A DNA stretch of 64,000 bases from assembly GCA_022845955.1 (NCBI GenBank), contig AP025576.1, positions 2,914,001 to 2,978,000 on the forward strand. The letters are read 5' to 3'. The first letter of the stretch is position 1; every line of letters begins with the position of its first letter. The stretch comes from Lachnospiraceae bacterium (GTDB lineage Bacteria; Bacillota; Clostridia; Lachnospirales; Lachnospiraceae). This document shows, piece by piece, positions 40,326 through 49,968 of this stretch. The notes under the pieces were generated by a model. It was not told where the DNA came from, did not search any database, and worked only from the letters and a program-made list of their open reading frames with translations. A program made the position numbers and the translations under genes.

Positions 40326-42518
40326 ATGGGATTATCGATTGTAACTGAAAAATTAAAAGATCCGGACAGGGAATATACCGCATTTCCCTTCTGGTTTTTT
40401 AACGGTGATTTTACGGATGAGGAAATTATCCGCCAAATCAGGGACTTTAAGGAGAAGGGGATTTATGGTTTTGTCCTGCATCCCAGGATGGGGATTCCGG
40501 AAAGCATTCCGTATTTGTCGGATATCTTTATGCATTATGTGAAAACAGCGGTGGAAACGGCGCGGGAAGAAGGGATGCAGGTGGTGCTGTATGACGAAGG
40601 CATGTACCCTTCCGGTTCGGCCCATGGCATGATTGCGGCGGCGGATCCGGCGCTGGCTTCTGTGGGGCTTACGCTGGAGGACAGCTGGAATACGCAAGGG
40701 CATCCCCCTGAGGAACGTCCTGTGGCCCGGCTTGCCGACGGAAAATTCCTGGTGTGCAGGCATAACCGGGGAACTATCCGGGGGATTCATTTCGGCGAGG
40801 ATGACGGAGAAGCAAAGGCACCGTTAAGTGCGGATATCCTGAATCCGGCGGCGGTGGATTTATTCCTTCAGCTGACCCATGAACGTTACTATGCGGTTTT
40901 GAAGGAGTACTTCGGTACCACGGTAATCGGTTTTTTTACCGATGAACCCAGTATTCTGGGCAGAAACGGCCTGGGTACCCCGGAAAAGCCTTTCTTTCCC
41001 TGGACACCGGGACTGGAGGAGGAAATCTGCAGCCGCGGGGGCAGGCCGGAAGAGCTGGCAGCTCTTTTTGAAGGAAAGGAAAACAGGACGACAGCTATTT
41101 ACCGTCAGGTAATTACGGACAGGGAAGGCCGGGTTTATTACGGAAAGCTTTCCGCCTGGTGTGAGGCGCATGGCATCGCGCTCATGGGACATCCCCATCA
41201 GAGCGATGATATTGATGTACAGCAGTTTTTCGGGGTTCCGGGGCAGGATCTGGCCCTGCGCTGGGTGGCTCCGGAAAAAGGCGGCCTGGAGGGAATGGAC
41301 AGCGTCATGGGAAAATGCTCCTCCGATGCCGCAAGGCTGATGGGAAGGCGCCGCAATTCCAATGAGTGCTTTGGGGCATGCAACAGGTCGGAAGGAGGCA
41401 GGCAGGTCCCCTGGTACTTTACCGGCAGCGATATGAAGTGGTATCTGGACTGGCTGGCGGTCCGGGGCGTAAACCTGTTTATCCCCCATGCGTTTTATTA
41501 CAGCATTGAAGGCGCCAGAAAGGAGGAACGTCCACCGGATGTGGGGCCAAACAGTATCTGGTGGGGCCGTTACCGGCAGATTTCCGGTTATATGAGCCGC
41601 CTGTCCTATATGGGGACGGATGTGAAGAACTGTGCCCGGGTGGCGGTATTATGTGATAACAGGGATTTGCACTGGAAGGAAATGCAGGAATTTTATGAAA
41701 GCCAGGTGGAATTCAATTACCTTCCCCTGCGCTTTCTGGAAGCCTGCAGGGAAGAAAACGGAAAGCTGCTATGTGGGGATCAGACTTATGACTGTATGTT
41801 TGGGGAGGAGAAATACGGGCGGCTGCAGGAACAGCTGCGGGAGCGGATGCCCGGAGTGAAACGGATCCGCTCTGCGGCGGAAGCGGGACGGCCGGATATG
41901 CGTCTGCAAAAGCCCTGTCCCTCCCTTCGGCTCACCCATTTCATCAAGGAGGGAAAGGAATGCTTCTTCCTGGTGAATGAAGGGGAAGAGACGATTTCAG
42001 AAACGGCGGAAATCAAGATAACGGAAGATAAGAATTGCTGCCTTGCCGCCTGCGATCTCTGGAAGAATGAATACTATGGGATCCCCGTCCGGCAGCAGGA
42101 GGGGTATTTGGCCTTTCCGCTGGAACTTGGGAGAAGGGAAAGCCTGCTTTTGCTTTTATGTACGGAGGAAGAATTCCGGGAAGCAGGTTTCCGGTACCGG
42201 GCGGAAAAAGAAGAGATCCGGATCCGCGGCTGGAAGCTTATCGGGGAGAAACCCCATGATCTTCAAAAGGAATATGAAGGAACCTTCTATTGGGAAAAGG
42301 AAAGAGACAAAGAAAAGAGATGGGTGCTGCATGCGGCGGCGGAAGAAATGGTGGAATATTACGTTAACGGCCGTTTTGCCGGTGTTACGTTATGGAATCC
42401 CCATGAAATAGAACTGTCCGGCCTGTTGGAGGAAGGAGAGAACCATCTGCGCATCGTGGTGACCGGAAATCCGGCAAACCGGTATGGGGCAGCAGCTATC
42501 CCATACGGATTATTATAA
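40326..42518 (+). CDS. Glycoside hydrolase, GH106-like (putative rhamnosidase)
   Basis: The 730-residue cytosolic protein has no signal peptide. Its first part reads PFWFFNGDFTDEEIIRQIRDFKEKGIYGFVLHPRMG and VVLYDEGMYPSG, followed by GFFTDEPSI, MGHPHQSDD and WYFTGSDMKWYLDWLAVRGVNLFIPHAFYYSI. These blocks fit the TIM-barrel glycosidases related to GH106 rhamnosidases, with the Glu of FTDEPS a likely catalytic residue. The C-terminal end (WVLHAAAEEMVEYYVNGRFAG...NHLRIVVTGN) is a galactose-binding-like beta sandwich. It is shorter than typical GH106 enzymes. Substrate is therefore uncertain. A cre-like site controls it. Confidence 0.7.
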   Translation: MGLSIVTEKLKDPDREYTAFPFWFFNGDFTDEEIIRQIRDFKEKGIYGFVLHPRMGIPESIPYLSDIFMHYVKTAVETAREEGMQVVLYDEGMYPSGSAHGMIAAADPALASVGLTLEDSWNTQGHPPEERPVARLADGKFLVCRHNRGTIRGIHFGEDDGEAKAPLSADILNPAAVDLFLQLTHERYYAVLKEYFGTTVIGFFTDEPSILGRNGLGTPEKPFFPWTPGLEEEICSRGGRPEELAALFEGKENRTTAIYRQVITDREGRVYYGKLSAWCEAHGIALMGHPHQSDDIDVQQFFGVPGQDLALRWVAPEKGGLEGMDSVMGKCSSDAARLMGRRRNSNECFGACNRSEGGRQVPWYFTGSDMKWYLDWLAVRGVNLFIPHAFYYSIEGARKEERPPDVGPNSIWWGRYRQISGYMSRLSYMGTDVKNCARVAVLCDNRDLHWKEMQEFYESQVEFNYLPLRFLEACREENGKLLCGDQTYDCMFGEEKYGRLQEQLRERMPGVKRIRSAAEAGRPDMRLQKPCPSLRLTHFIKEGKECFFLVNEGEETISETAEIKITEDKNCCLAACDLWKNEYYGIPVRQQEGYLAFPLELGRRESLLLLLCTEEEFREAGFRYRAEKEEIRIRGWKLIGEKPHDLQKEYEGTFYWEKERDKEKRWVLHAAAEEMVEYYVNGRFAGVTLWNPHEIELSGLLEEGENHLRIVVTGNPANRYGAAAIPYGLL

Positions 42519-42530
42519 ACCAAAAAAAGA

Positions 42531-42589
42531 AGCCCTGTACGTGTTCCGGGTTAAGGATGCACCCGGAAATACGCGCAGGGCTTTTCTCT
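42531..42589. terminator. Bidirectional terminator between GH106-like gene and carB
   Basis: AGCCCTG (42531-42537) pairs with CAGGGCT (42576-42582), with an inner stem TTCCGGGT/ACCCGGAA. T-runs lie on both outer sides (CTTTTCT on plus, CTTCTTTTTTT on minus). Confidence 0.88.
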
Positions 42590-42654
42590 TCGGCAGCAGT
42601 AACTGTCCCGCAGAGCTGCGGTTGCAACAGGTACTGTTCCGGTTTTTGGCGGTA

Positions 42655-45600
42655 TTATCTTTCCTCGATTTCTCTGTGAAGCTCCTGAATGGATTTCACA
42701 TCCCCGTTGCCATGTTCCTTCACATATTTGATACCGTTTGCGGTTGCTTTCGCCGCCGCAATGGTGGTCATATAGGGGATTTTTGCCTTGATGGCGGCCT
42801 TACGCAGATAGCTGTCGTCGTGCACGCTTTCCTTGCCCACGGGAGAATTCACCACAAGCTGGATTTTGCCGTTGGTTATGAGATCCAGGATGTTAGGCCG
42901 TCCCTCATAAAGCTTATTGACCTTTTCAGCTTCAATGCCGGCTTCCCGGATCAGGCTGCAGGTGTTCTTCGTGGCTACGATATGGAAGCCGGCATCTGCG
43001 AAAGCCTGTGCGACCTCCACAACCTCCTCCTTATCCTTGCGGTTAACGGAAATCAATACGGTGCCTTCCAGGGGAAGACGGGACTGTGTGGCTTCCTGGG
43101 CCTTATAGAAGGCTTCCCCGTAGGAATAAGACAGGCCCAGCACTTCGCCGGTGGAGCGCATTTCCGGTCCGAGGACAGGATCCACCTCCGGGAACATATT
43201 GAAAGGGAATACCGCTTCCTTTATCCCGAAATAGGGGATATGCTGTTCCTGCAGAGCAGGCACGGGAGAGGGCTTTCCGGTCAGTTCGGAGGTGATGATA
43301 TCGATGGCAAGCGGCACCATGCGTATGTTGCAGACCTTGGATACCAACGGAACCGTACGGGATGCGCGGGGGTTGGCCTCCAGCACATAGACTGTTCCGT
43401 TTTCGATGGCATACTGCATGTTCATCAGACCCTTGACATGCATTTCTTCCGCAATTTTTCTGGTATATTCTTTGATTGTTTCCACATTCTCCGCAGATAT
43501 ATGCACGGAAGGAATGATACATGCGGAATCCCCGGAATGCACGCCTGCCAGCTCAATATGTTCCATTACTGCAGGAACAAAGGCATGTGTGCCGTCGCTG
43601 ATGGCATCCGCTTCACATTCCATGGCATGGTTCAGGAAACGGTCGATCAGGATGGGGCGGTCCGGGGTTACGCCGACTGCGGCCTTCATATAGCCGGCCA
43701 TGCTTTCCTCGTCATAAACCACTTCCATCCCTCTGCCGCCCAATACATAGGAAGGGCGGACCATAACGGGATATCCAATTTTTCCGGCGATGGCCAGCGC
43801 TTCTTCCACCGTGGTGGCCATGCCTGATTCCGGCATGGGAATTTCCAGCTTTTCCATCATGGCACGGAACAGATCCCTGTCTTCCGCCAGATCGATCACG
43901 GAAGGGGCGGTGCCGAGAATCTTCACGCCGTTCTTTTCCAGCTCGTTCGCCAGATTCAGCGGTGTCTGGCCGCCGAACTGGGCAATGACACCCACCGGCT
44001 TTTCTTTTTTATAAATGCTCAGAACATCCTCCAGCGTCAGAGGCTCAAAATACAGCTTATCCGAGGTGTCGTAATCCGTGGACACGGTCTCCGGGTTACA
44101 GTTGACGATAATCGTCTCAAAGCCCAGATTTTTCAGTGCCAAGGACGCATGGACGCAGCAGTAATCGAATTCGATGCCCTGACCGATACGGTTGGGGCCG
44201 CCGCCCAGAATCATTACCTTGGGCTTATCGGAATTTATCGGGTTTTTATCCTCCCCGTTGTAAGTGGAGAAGTAGTAGGCGCTGTCCGGGGTGCCGCTTA
44301 CATGGACGCCCTCCCAGGTTTCTTCTATGCCCAGTTCGATACGGCGTCTGCGGATATCCGCTTCCGGAACTGCAAGGATCTGGCTTAAGTATTTATCGGA
44401 AAAGCCGTCTTTTTTGGCAGCGATGAGGTTTTCATCGGAAGGAAGGCTTCCTTTGCCGGCGGCCAGGGCTTCCTCCTCCTCCACCAGCTCCTTCATCTGC
44501 TGGATAAAGTAGGTCTTTACCTTGGTGATTTCATGGATTTCGTCAATGGAAGCGCCTTTGCGGAGCGCTTCATACATGATGAAATGCCGTTCGCTGGAAG
44601 GGGTGATCAGAAGGGTGAGGAGCTGTTCCTTCGTCTTGCTTCCCAGGTTCCCGGCGTTGCCCAGGCCGTAGCGCCCGGTTTCCAGGCTGCGGATTGCCTT
44701 CTGGAAGGCTTCCTTATAAGTTTTGCCGATGCTCATGACTTCGCCTACCGCACGCATCTGGGTGCCCAGCTTGTCCTCCACACCCTTGAACTTTTCAAAG
44801 GCCCAGCGGGCAAATTTGATAACCACATAATCGCCGTCAGGCACGTATTTGTCCAGTGTCCCGTATTTCCCGCAGGGAATATCCTTCAGGGTAAGGCCGC
44901 AGGCAAGCATGGCGGATACCAGTGCGATGGGAAAACCGGTGGCTTTGGAGGCCAATGCGGAAGAACGGGAGGTCCTGGGGTTGATTTCAATAACAACGAT
45001 ACGGTCGGTTTCCGGATCATGGGCAAACTGTACGTTGGTGCCGCCGATAACCTGGACGCTTTCCACAATCTTATAAGCCTGCTCCTGCAGACGTTTCTGG
45101 CATTCCCGGGAAATCGTGAGCATGGGGGCGGAGCAGAAGGAATCGCCGGTATGCACGCCCAAAGGATCGATATTTTCAATAAAGCAGACGGTGATCATGT
45201 TGTTTTCACAGTCTCTGACAATTTCCAATTCCAGTTCTTCCCAGCCGAGTATGGATTCCTCAACAAGAACCTGTCCCACAAGGCTGGCCTGCAGGCCTCT
45301 GGCACAAACTGTTTTCAGCTCGTCCACATTGTAAACAAGTCCGCCGCCTGCACCGCCCATGGTATAAGCCGGACGGAGGACTACGGGATAGCCCAGACGG
45401 TCAGCGATAGCCAGCGCTTCTTCAACACTGTAGGCAACCTCACTGCGGGCCATTTCAATCCCCAGCTCATTCATGGCTTTTTTGAATTCTATCCGATCCT
45501 CACCCCGTTCGATGGCATCCACCTGGACGCCGATGACTTTCACATCATATTTTTCCAGGATTCCGGCTTTGTTCAGCTCCGAACACAGATTCAGCCCGGA

Positions 45601-45879
45601 CTGCCCGCCCAGATTGGGAAGCAGGGCATCGGGCCTCTCTTTGGAAATAATCTGCTCCAGCCGTTCAACGTTAAGCGGCTCAATATAGGTTACATCTGCT
45701 GTTTCCGGATCCGTCATGATTGTTGCCGGATTGGAATTGACAAGAACGATCTCATAGCCCAGTTTACGCAGCGCCTTGCAGGCCTGGGTACCGGAATAAT
45801 CGAATTCGCAGGCCTGGCCGATGATGATGGGGCCGGAGCCGATGATCAGTACTTTGTGGATATCTGTTCTTTGTGACAT
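42655..45879 (-). CDS. carB: Carbamoyl-phosphate synthase large subunit
   Basis: The start at 45879 (MSQRTDIHKVLIIGSGPIIIGQACEFDYSGTQACKAL) has GGAGG just upstream; a longer frame to 46023 lacks support. The 1074-residue length is normal. Two ATP-grasp halves are visible (VLRPAYTMGGAGGGLVYN; VMVRPSYVLGGRGMEVVYD), each with its ATP-binding and metal loops (VIEINPRTSRSSALASKATG; VLEANPRASRTVPLVSKVC), and the allosteric MGS-like end (GTVLISVNRKDKEEVVEVAQAF). It makes carbamoyl phosphate for pyrimidines and arginine with the CarA glutaminase. No carA is beside it, which is unusual, so the partner must be encoded elsewhere. Confidence 0.96.
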   Translation of the reverse strand: MSQRTDIHKVLIIGSGPIIIGQACEFDYSGTQACKALRKLGYEIVLVNSNPATIMTDPETADVTYIEPLNVERLEQIISKERPDALLPNLGGQSGLNLCSELNKAGILEKYDVKVIGVQVDAIERGEDRIEFKKAMNELGIEMARSEVAYSVEEALAIADRLGYPVVLRPAYTMGGAGGGLVYNVDELKTVCARGLQASLVGQVLVEESILGWEELELEIVRDCENNMITVCFIENIDPLGVHTGDSFCSAPMLTISRECQKRLQEQAYKIVESVQVIGGTNVQFAHDPETDRIVVIEINPRTSRSSALASKATGFPIALVSAMLACGLTLKDIPCGKYGTLDKYVPDGDYVVIKFARWAFEKFKGVEDKLGTQMRAVGEVMSIGKTYKEAFQKAIRSLETGRYGLGNAGNLGSKTKEQLLTLLITPSSERHFIMYEALRKGASIDEIHEITKVKTYFIQQMKELVEEEEALAAGKGSLPSDENLIAAKKDGFSDKYLSQILAVPEADIRRRRIELGIEETWEGVHVSGTPDSAYYFSTYNGEDKNPINSDKPKVMILGGGPNRIGQGIEFDYCCVHASLALKNLGFETIIVNCNPETVSTDYDTSDKLYFEPLTLEDVLSIYKKEKPVGVIAQFGGQTPLNLANELEKNGVKILGTAPSVIDLAEDRDLFRAMMEKLEIPMPESGMATTVEEALAIAGKIGYPVMVRPSYVLGGRGMEVVYDEESMAGYMKAAVGVTPDRPILIDRFLNHAMECEADAISDGTHAFVPAVMEHIELAGVHSGDSACIIPSVHISAENVETIKEYTRKIAEEMHVKGLMNMQYAIENGTVYVLEANPRASRTVPLVSKVCNIRMVPLAIDIITSELTGKPSPVPALQEQHIPYFGIKEAVFPFNMFPEVDPVLGPEMRSTGEVLGLSYSYGEAFYKAQEATQSRLPLEGTVLISVNRKDKEEVVEVAQAFADAGFHIVATKNTCSLIREAGIEAEKVNKLYEGRPNILDLITNGKIQLVVNSPVGKESVHDDSYLRKAAIKAKIPYMTTIAAAKATANGIKYVKEHGNGDVKSIQELHREIEER

Positions 45880-46057
45880 AATTCCTCCATTCTGCTGCCA
45901 GGACGGCAGCCAGCTTACGGGGAAAACTGGTACATGCGTCTGCACGCAAGCCAAGGCGGAAAGAACCATCCGGTCCCTCCCGCACATTCCTGACAGTTCA
46001 GACGCTCCTGAACTGTGACGCACATTCTTCTGTAATTTCCCTTTGCAGTCTATTATA
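45880..46057 (-). promoter_or_regulatory. Structured leader and promoter of carB
   Basis: TATAAT on the minus strand (46057-46052) would give a leader of about 170 bases. It holds CAGTTCAG/CTGAACTG (near 46017-45996) and GCTGCC/GGCAGC (near 45915-45897) hairpins. I do not see a PyrR box or a terminator with T-run. The leader may still regulate carB by an unknown means. Confidence 0.5.
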
Positions 46058-46163
46058 TAGGATATTGCGGAAAAGGGAAAGAGATTTCTTTTCCGGATTC
46101 ACCAGGAGTTGTTACCGCACGTAACCGTTCAGACGGCCCTTTGTGTCCTGCGGCATCCCCCCT

Positions 46164-47519
46164 TTACCGGCCCAGAAGAAAGCGGGCGATCAGCTTCGGG
46201 GCGTTTATAAAGTCATAGGAGCCGTAGCGGCGTGCGAGGAAAAACAGCCGGAGGACAAGGATATGGTAGCGCAGGTAGAAGGCGGGGACGCTCATGTGGG
46301 CAGGGGGGAGGAGGACATGGGTGTAGTCCCATTTGCGCCAGTCGCGGGTGAGCAGGTCTTTTTGGCAGCGGTCATACATCGGGGTTCCCGGAAGCGGGGT
46401 GATGATGGAGGGAATGACGTATTCCAGTTCCTGTTCTTTCACCCAGCGGTACATGGAAGTAAAATCCCCTGCCGTGAAGTCGGTGTCAATTATCATCATG
46501 GCATAGAGGCCCGCATGGATGCTTTTCAGAAAGCGGATACAGGAAAGGCTGTCTTCCACAGCGATTTTTTTATCATATTTTTCCAGGTAGTTGTCCCGGA
46601 CGGCTTCGAAGCCGACGATAAAGTAACGGAAGCCGATTTGGGTAAGCTCTCTGATAAGTTCTTTATTATTGAGGATAAAATCACACCTGCCGTAGCAAAT
46701 ATAATTTTTTCGGATTCCAAGGCGGCGTATCCAGGCAATGAATTCGGAAATGACCGCAGGATCCACGAGAAAATTATCATCCACAATATAAATGGTATCG
46801 CTCCGGACTGCCTGGATTTCCTCTGCAAAACGCTGTATATCCTTATGTATATAGCGGCCGCAGTTCATCATGGTACGGTAGCAGAAAGTACATTTGTGGG
46901 AGCAGGAATACGCAAAACGGACACAGGCAAGGGGATTGTGCCTGAGCAGGCGGAAACGGGATTGATACCGGTAAAAATGGGAACGGTCAATGTGCCGGGG
47001 AAGACAGTTAATATCATAGGGGGTAATGGTATTTTCCGCCCAGCTGCCGTCTCCCTTCCGGAAGCAGAGGCCGTTCAGCGCTTCCAGCCGGTCTGTTTGG
47101 ATTTCCGGTTCTGTCTGCAGGGAGGCGACGGCGGAGAGCACGGCGGGATCATAAGAACGGCAGATATAATCCACGGTATCCGCATAGAGGTATGCGTAAT
47201 TGTGCTCTGCAAAAATCCCTCCCAGTACGGTGGTTATCCGGGGAGAATAAGCCTTGGTCCTTTTCATATAATCCAGCATATAGGGAACCTGTTTGACAAC
47301 GCCGTCCGCATAGACCAGCCGGGGAGCGAAGGCGGACAATACCTGTTCATAGCCTGTCTGCTCCCGGTCGGGATCGTAAATGCGGACGGTATGGCCGTCC
47401 TGTGTGAGGACTGTATATAAGATTTCTGTGTCCAGGGGTTCATTTTCAACAATGCCGATGGAACGGAAATGGGTACGTGTTTCTTCCGTATGGATCAACA
47501 GGATGCGGGTCGGGTTCAT
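46164..47519 (-). CDS. B12-binding-like radical SAM protein
   Basis: The 451-residue protein starts with a Rossmann-like cobalamin-binding-type domain (RILLIHTEETRTHF; LVYADGVVKQVPYMLDYMKRT; TTVLGGIFAEHNY). It lacks the DxHxxG cobalamin ligand motif, so B12 may be bound base-on or not at all. The radical SAM core has CSHKCTFC (C-x3-C-x2-C) near residue 207 and a TIM-barrel with IYIVDDNFLVDP and FRYFIVGFEAVRDNYLEKYDK. The C-terminus is basic and hydrophobic. Substrate is unknown. It is divergent to nothing near and ends 285 bp upstream of carB on the same strand. Confidence 0.85.
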   Translation of the reverse strand: MNPTRILLIHTEETRTHFRSIGIVENEPLDTEILYTVLTQDGHTVRIYDPDREQTGYEQVLSAFAPRLVYADGVVKQVPYMLDYMKRTKAYSPRITTVLGGIFAEHNYAYLYADTVDYICRSYDPAVLSAVASLQTEPEIQTDRLEALNGLCFRKGDGSWAENTITPYDINCLPRHIDRSHFYRYQSRFRLLRHNPLACVRFAYSCSHKCTFCYRTMMNCGRYIHKDIQRFAEEIQAVRSDTIYIVDDNFLVDPAVISEFIAWIRRLGIRKNYICYGRCDFILNNKELIRELTQIGFRYFIVGFEAVRDNYLEKYDKKIAVEDSLSCIRFLKSIHAGLYAMMIIDTDFTAGDFTSMYRWVKEQELEYVIPSIITPLPGTPMYDRCQKDLLTRDWRKWDYTHVLLPPAHMSVPAFYLRYHILVLRLFFLARRYGSYDFINAPKLIARFLLGR

Positions 47520-47609
47520 GGTTTTTCCTTCCGTTGTATAAGTTTATGCTGCACCTATTTTACCATAGAATATATTATTATGCATGAAATTTTATTTTTC
47601 GCATCTTTT

Positions 47610-48989
47610 TCAGGCCGCCGGTTCTCCGTCAGGCGCTGCCTGTACGGTGCGTGACAGCTCTCTGTGAAGCTGAACGGCCATGATTACCGTGACGGCAGCG
47701 GAGAGGACATCTGCAATCGGCTGGGCATAAATAATGCCGTTGATACCGAACAGGGACGGAAGAAGCAGGATGACGGGCACAAAGCAGATTCCCTGCCTGC
47801 AGGCGCCGAGGATACAGCCCTCCTTTGCTTTGCCCATAGCCAGGAAAAGGGAGGAATATACCGTGTAGAAACCAAAGGGGAGGAAGGAAAGGCCGTTTGC
47901 CCGCAGGGCGGCCTGTCCCACCCGTATCATATCCATATCCCCTTTTGTGAACCGGGCAAGGATTGCCGGGGAGAAAAAGGCGGCGGCCAGACCGAAAACG
48001 GTGCAAAACAGCGTGGACCACAGGATGGACGTGTTAATGGCTTCCCGCAGACGGCTGTAATTGCGGGAGCCGCAGCTGTAGCCGGCAATAGGCTGGAAGC
48101 CTTTGATAAAGCCGAATACCATAAGGCTTCCCACAGACATAATCCGCGTCACCGGACCCATTGCGGCGAGTACGGAATCCCCATACCCTTTTGCCGTGCT
48201 GTTGATGAGGGTAATGGACAGGCTTGTCAGCAGCTGGAATACCAGAGTGGGAATTCCTATTTTCAATATTTCCGACATGATTTCCCTGGAAAAACAGCAG
48301 TCCTTGATACGAAAGTGAAATACGCTTTTTTTTCGGAAAATATAGCATAAGTATACCAGCGTGGAAACCAGCTGTGAAAGGGCGGTTGCTATGGCGGCGC
48401 CGGCTACGCCCAGCTGCAGGCCGTAGATAAAGAGGGGATCCAGAATTACATTCAGTATGGCTCCGGTCATGAGTACACACATGGTGGTTTTGGCGGCGCC
48501 TTCACTTGATACGATGTTGTTCATGGTGACATTAAAAACATTGAAGATGGAGGAGGCGATATATATGCCCGTATAGGACACCGCATAAGGCATGATGCTT
48601 TCAGTCGCTCCCAGCAGCTTCAGCAGCGGACTAAGAAAAAGCAGGGAGCAGATGATGACCGCCGCGCCTACGGTTATGCTGCTGTATAAGGCGGTGCTGG
48701 CGACCTTGTCCGCCGTATTTTTTTCTCCGCGTCCCAATAGACGGGAGAGATAGGAGGCGGCGCCGTTTCCGAACAAAAGGCCCAGGCCGACCACAACCTG
48801 TCCCAGGGGATAAGCCACGGTGATTGCTCCCATCTGGCTGGTGCCCAGCCCTCCTACAAAATAAGCATCCACCAGATTGTATAAGGCATTGATCATCATG
48901 CCGATCATGGTGGGAAGCCCAAGCGCGAGAAGCGCTTTGGGTATCGGTGCGCTTCCCAGCAGTTCCATTTTCCTGTCAGTTCCGTTCAT
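47610..48989 (-). CDS. MATE family efflux transporter (host, PadR-controlled)
   Basis: The start at 48989 (MNGTDRKMELLG) has AAAGGAGAT ahead. The 459-residue protein shows twelve hydrophobic segments and MATE signatures: MINALYNLVDAYFVGGLGTSQMGA, GAAKTTMCVLMTGAILNVILDPLFIYGLQLGVAGAAIATALSQ, and GFIKGFQPIAGYSCGSRNY in the second half. It should export drugs or metabolites from the cytoplasm. It is divergent from the PadR gene, with two copies of a palindromic operator between them, so PadR probably represses it. Confidence 0.93.
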   Translation of the reverse strand: MNGTDRKMELLGSAPIPKALLALGLPTMIGMMINALYNLVDAYFVGGLGTSQMGAITVAYPLGQVVVGLGLLFGNGAASYLSRLLGRGEKNTADKVASTALYSSITVGAAVIICSLLFLSPLLKLLGATESIMPYAVSYTGIYIASSIFNVFNVTMNNIVSSEGAAKTTMCVLMTGAILNVILDPLFIYGLQLGVAGAAIATALSQLVSTLVYLCYIFRKKSVFHFRIKDCCFSREIMSEILKIGIPTLVFQLLTSLSITLINSTAKGYGDSVLAAMGPVTRIMSVGSLMVFGFIKGFQPIAGYSCGSRNYSRLREAINTSILWSTLFCTVFGLAAAFFSPAILARFTKGDMDMIRVGQAALRANGLSFLPFGFYTVYSSLFLAMGKAKEGCILGACRQGICFVPVILLLPSLFGINGIIYAQPIADVLSAAVTVIMAVQLHRELSRTVQAAPDGEPAA

Positions 48990-49023
48990 GTGTAAATCTC
49001 CTTTCATGTGGTGTAAGTTATAA

Positions 49024-49080
49024 TACTATAAATTATAGCACTTGATCTGCGTGGCATATAGTACTATAATTTATAGTACT
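49024..49080. promoter_or_regulatory. Two PadR operators between MATE and PadR genes
   Basis: The perfect palindrome at 49060-49080 has arms AGTACTATAA and TTATAGTACT around one T. A second copy, TACTATAAATTATAGCA, lies at 49024-49040 with 7 of 8 arm positions matching. Their spacing is about 38 bp. They lie over the divergent start regions. Confidence 0.8.
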
Positions 49081-49167
49081 TGTCAAGAAGAATAAGAAAC
49101 AAAAGAAATAGTAAGCGGCCGGAAATCCCCGAATATCGGCAGGAGCGGAAAAGAAAAGGAGGACATC

Positions 49168-49692
49168 ATGGCCACCATAGATTTGATTGTATTGGGAATA
49201 CTGAAAAAAGAGCCGTTAAGTGCTTACGATATCCAAAAAACGGTAGAGTACCGCAACATTTCCCGCTGGGTAAAAATCAGCACTCCATCCATATATAAGA
49301 AGGTAATCCAGCTGGAGGAAAAAGGCTATATCAGCAGCACGATGGTAAAAGAAGGGAAAATGGCGGAAAAAGCCGTCTATTCGTTAACGGATGCGGGCGG
49401 GGCGGAATTTGAAAAGCTTATGGGGGATATAGCAGCAAAACCCATCCATATATTTCTTGATTTTAATGCGGTGATAGTGAACCTGGACAGCCTGCCCCCT
49501 GAAAAGCAGAAGCGGTGTCTGGATAATATCGAACACAATGTTATCACGATGAAAGCAAACCTCGAAGAAAACATTGCCCGGAAAAAGGATATGCCGGAAA
49601 TTCCGGAAACCGGAAAAGCAGTTTTGCAGCAGCAGTATATATTGATACAGGCAATCGAAACATGGATTGCCTCGCTGAAAAGAAAATTTTGA
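49168..49692 (+). CDS. PadR family transcriptional regulator
   Basis: The 174-residue protein begins MATIDLIVLGILKKEPLSAYDIQKTVEYRNISRWVKISTPSIYKKVIQLEEKGYISSTMVKEG, a PadR winged helix, and ends with a long helical dimerisation arm (PPEKQKRCLDNIEHNVITMKANLEENIAR), as in the Vir-type PadR subgroup. AAAGGAGG precedes the ATG. It sits divergent to a MATE pump with two palindromic sites between, the usual layout for a drug-responsive repressor and its pump. Confidence 0.9.
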   Translation: MATIDLIVLGILKKEPLSAYDIQKTVEYRNISRWVKISTPSIYKKVIQLEEKGYISSTMVKEGKMAEKAVYSLTDAGGAEFEKLMGDIAAKPIHIFLDFNAVIVNLDSLPPEKQKRCLDNIEHNVITMKANLEENIARKKDMPEIPETGKAVLQQQYILIQAIETWIASLKRKF

Positions 49693-49738
49693 AAAAAATA
49701 ACAGCTTTCTGACACAGGATCAGGAGAAGCGGATACGG

Positions 49739-49770
49739 ACGGCGGCCCCCCGGGCTGCCGTTCTTTGTTT
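49739..49770 (+). terminator. Terminator of the PadR gene
   Basis: ACGGCGGCCC (49739-49748), loop CCC, and GGGCTGCCGT (49752-49761) form a 10-bp stem with one G·U, followed by TCTTTGTTT. Confidence 0.8.
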
Positions 49771-49968
49771 CCTGCGTTAACTTTTTTGAATCTTATCCGA
49801 TTAAATAAGTAATTGAAGAATAATTGCTTCCTGAAGGGGGACTGCCCGGTACGGATGAGAAGGTGGTGGATGCTTTATCGGAGAGAAGAACAAAATACGC
49901 TGAAAGAAGATATTGTTACAGTACTGCTGTATTAAAAAAAGGAATCGAAGAGATTGGAGAGAGTAAAG

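Noticed and set aside
44533..45876. 447-codon plus-strand frame opposite carB
   Set aside because: carB is unmistakable on the minus strand at full length; the antisense frame has no ribosome site or family pattern.
41089..45879. tRNA, rRNA or other standard RNA genes anywhere in the window
   Set aside because: No cloverleaf with CCA-type end or rRNA-like sequence was recognised on either strand; the coordinates only mark the densest coding area checked.
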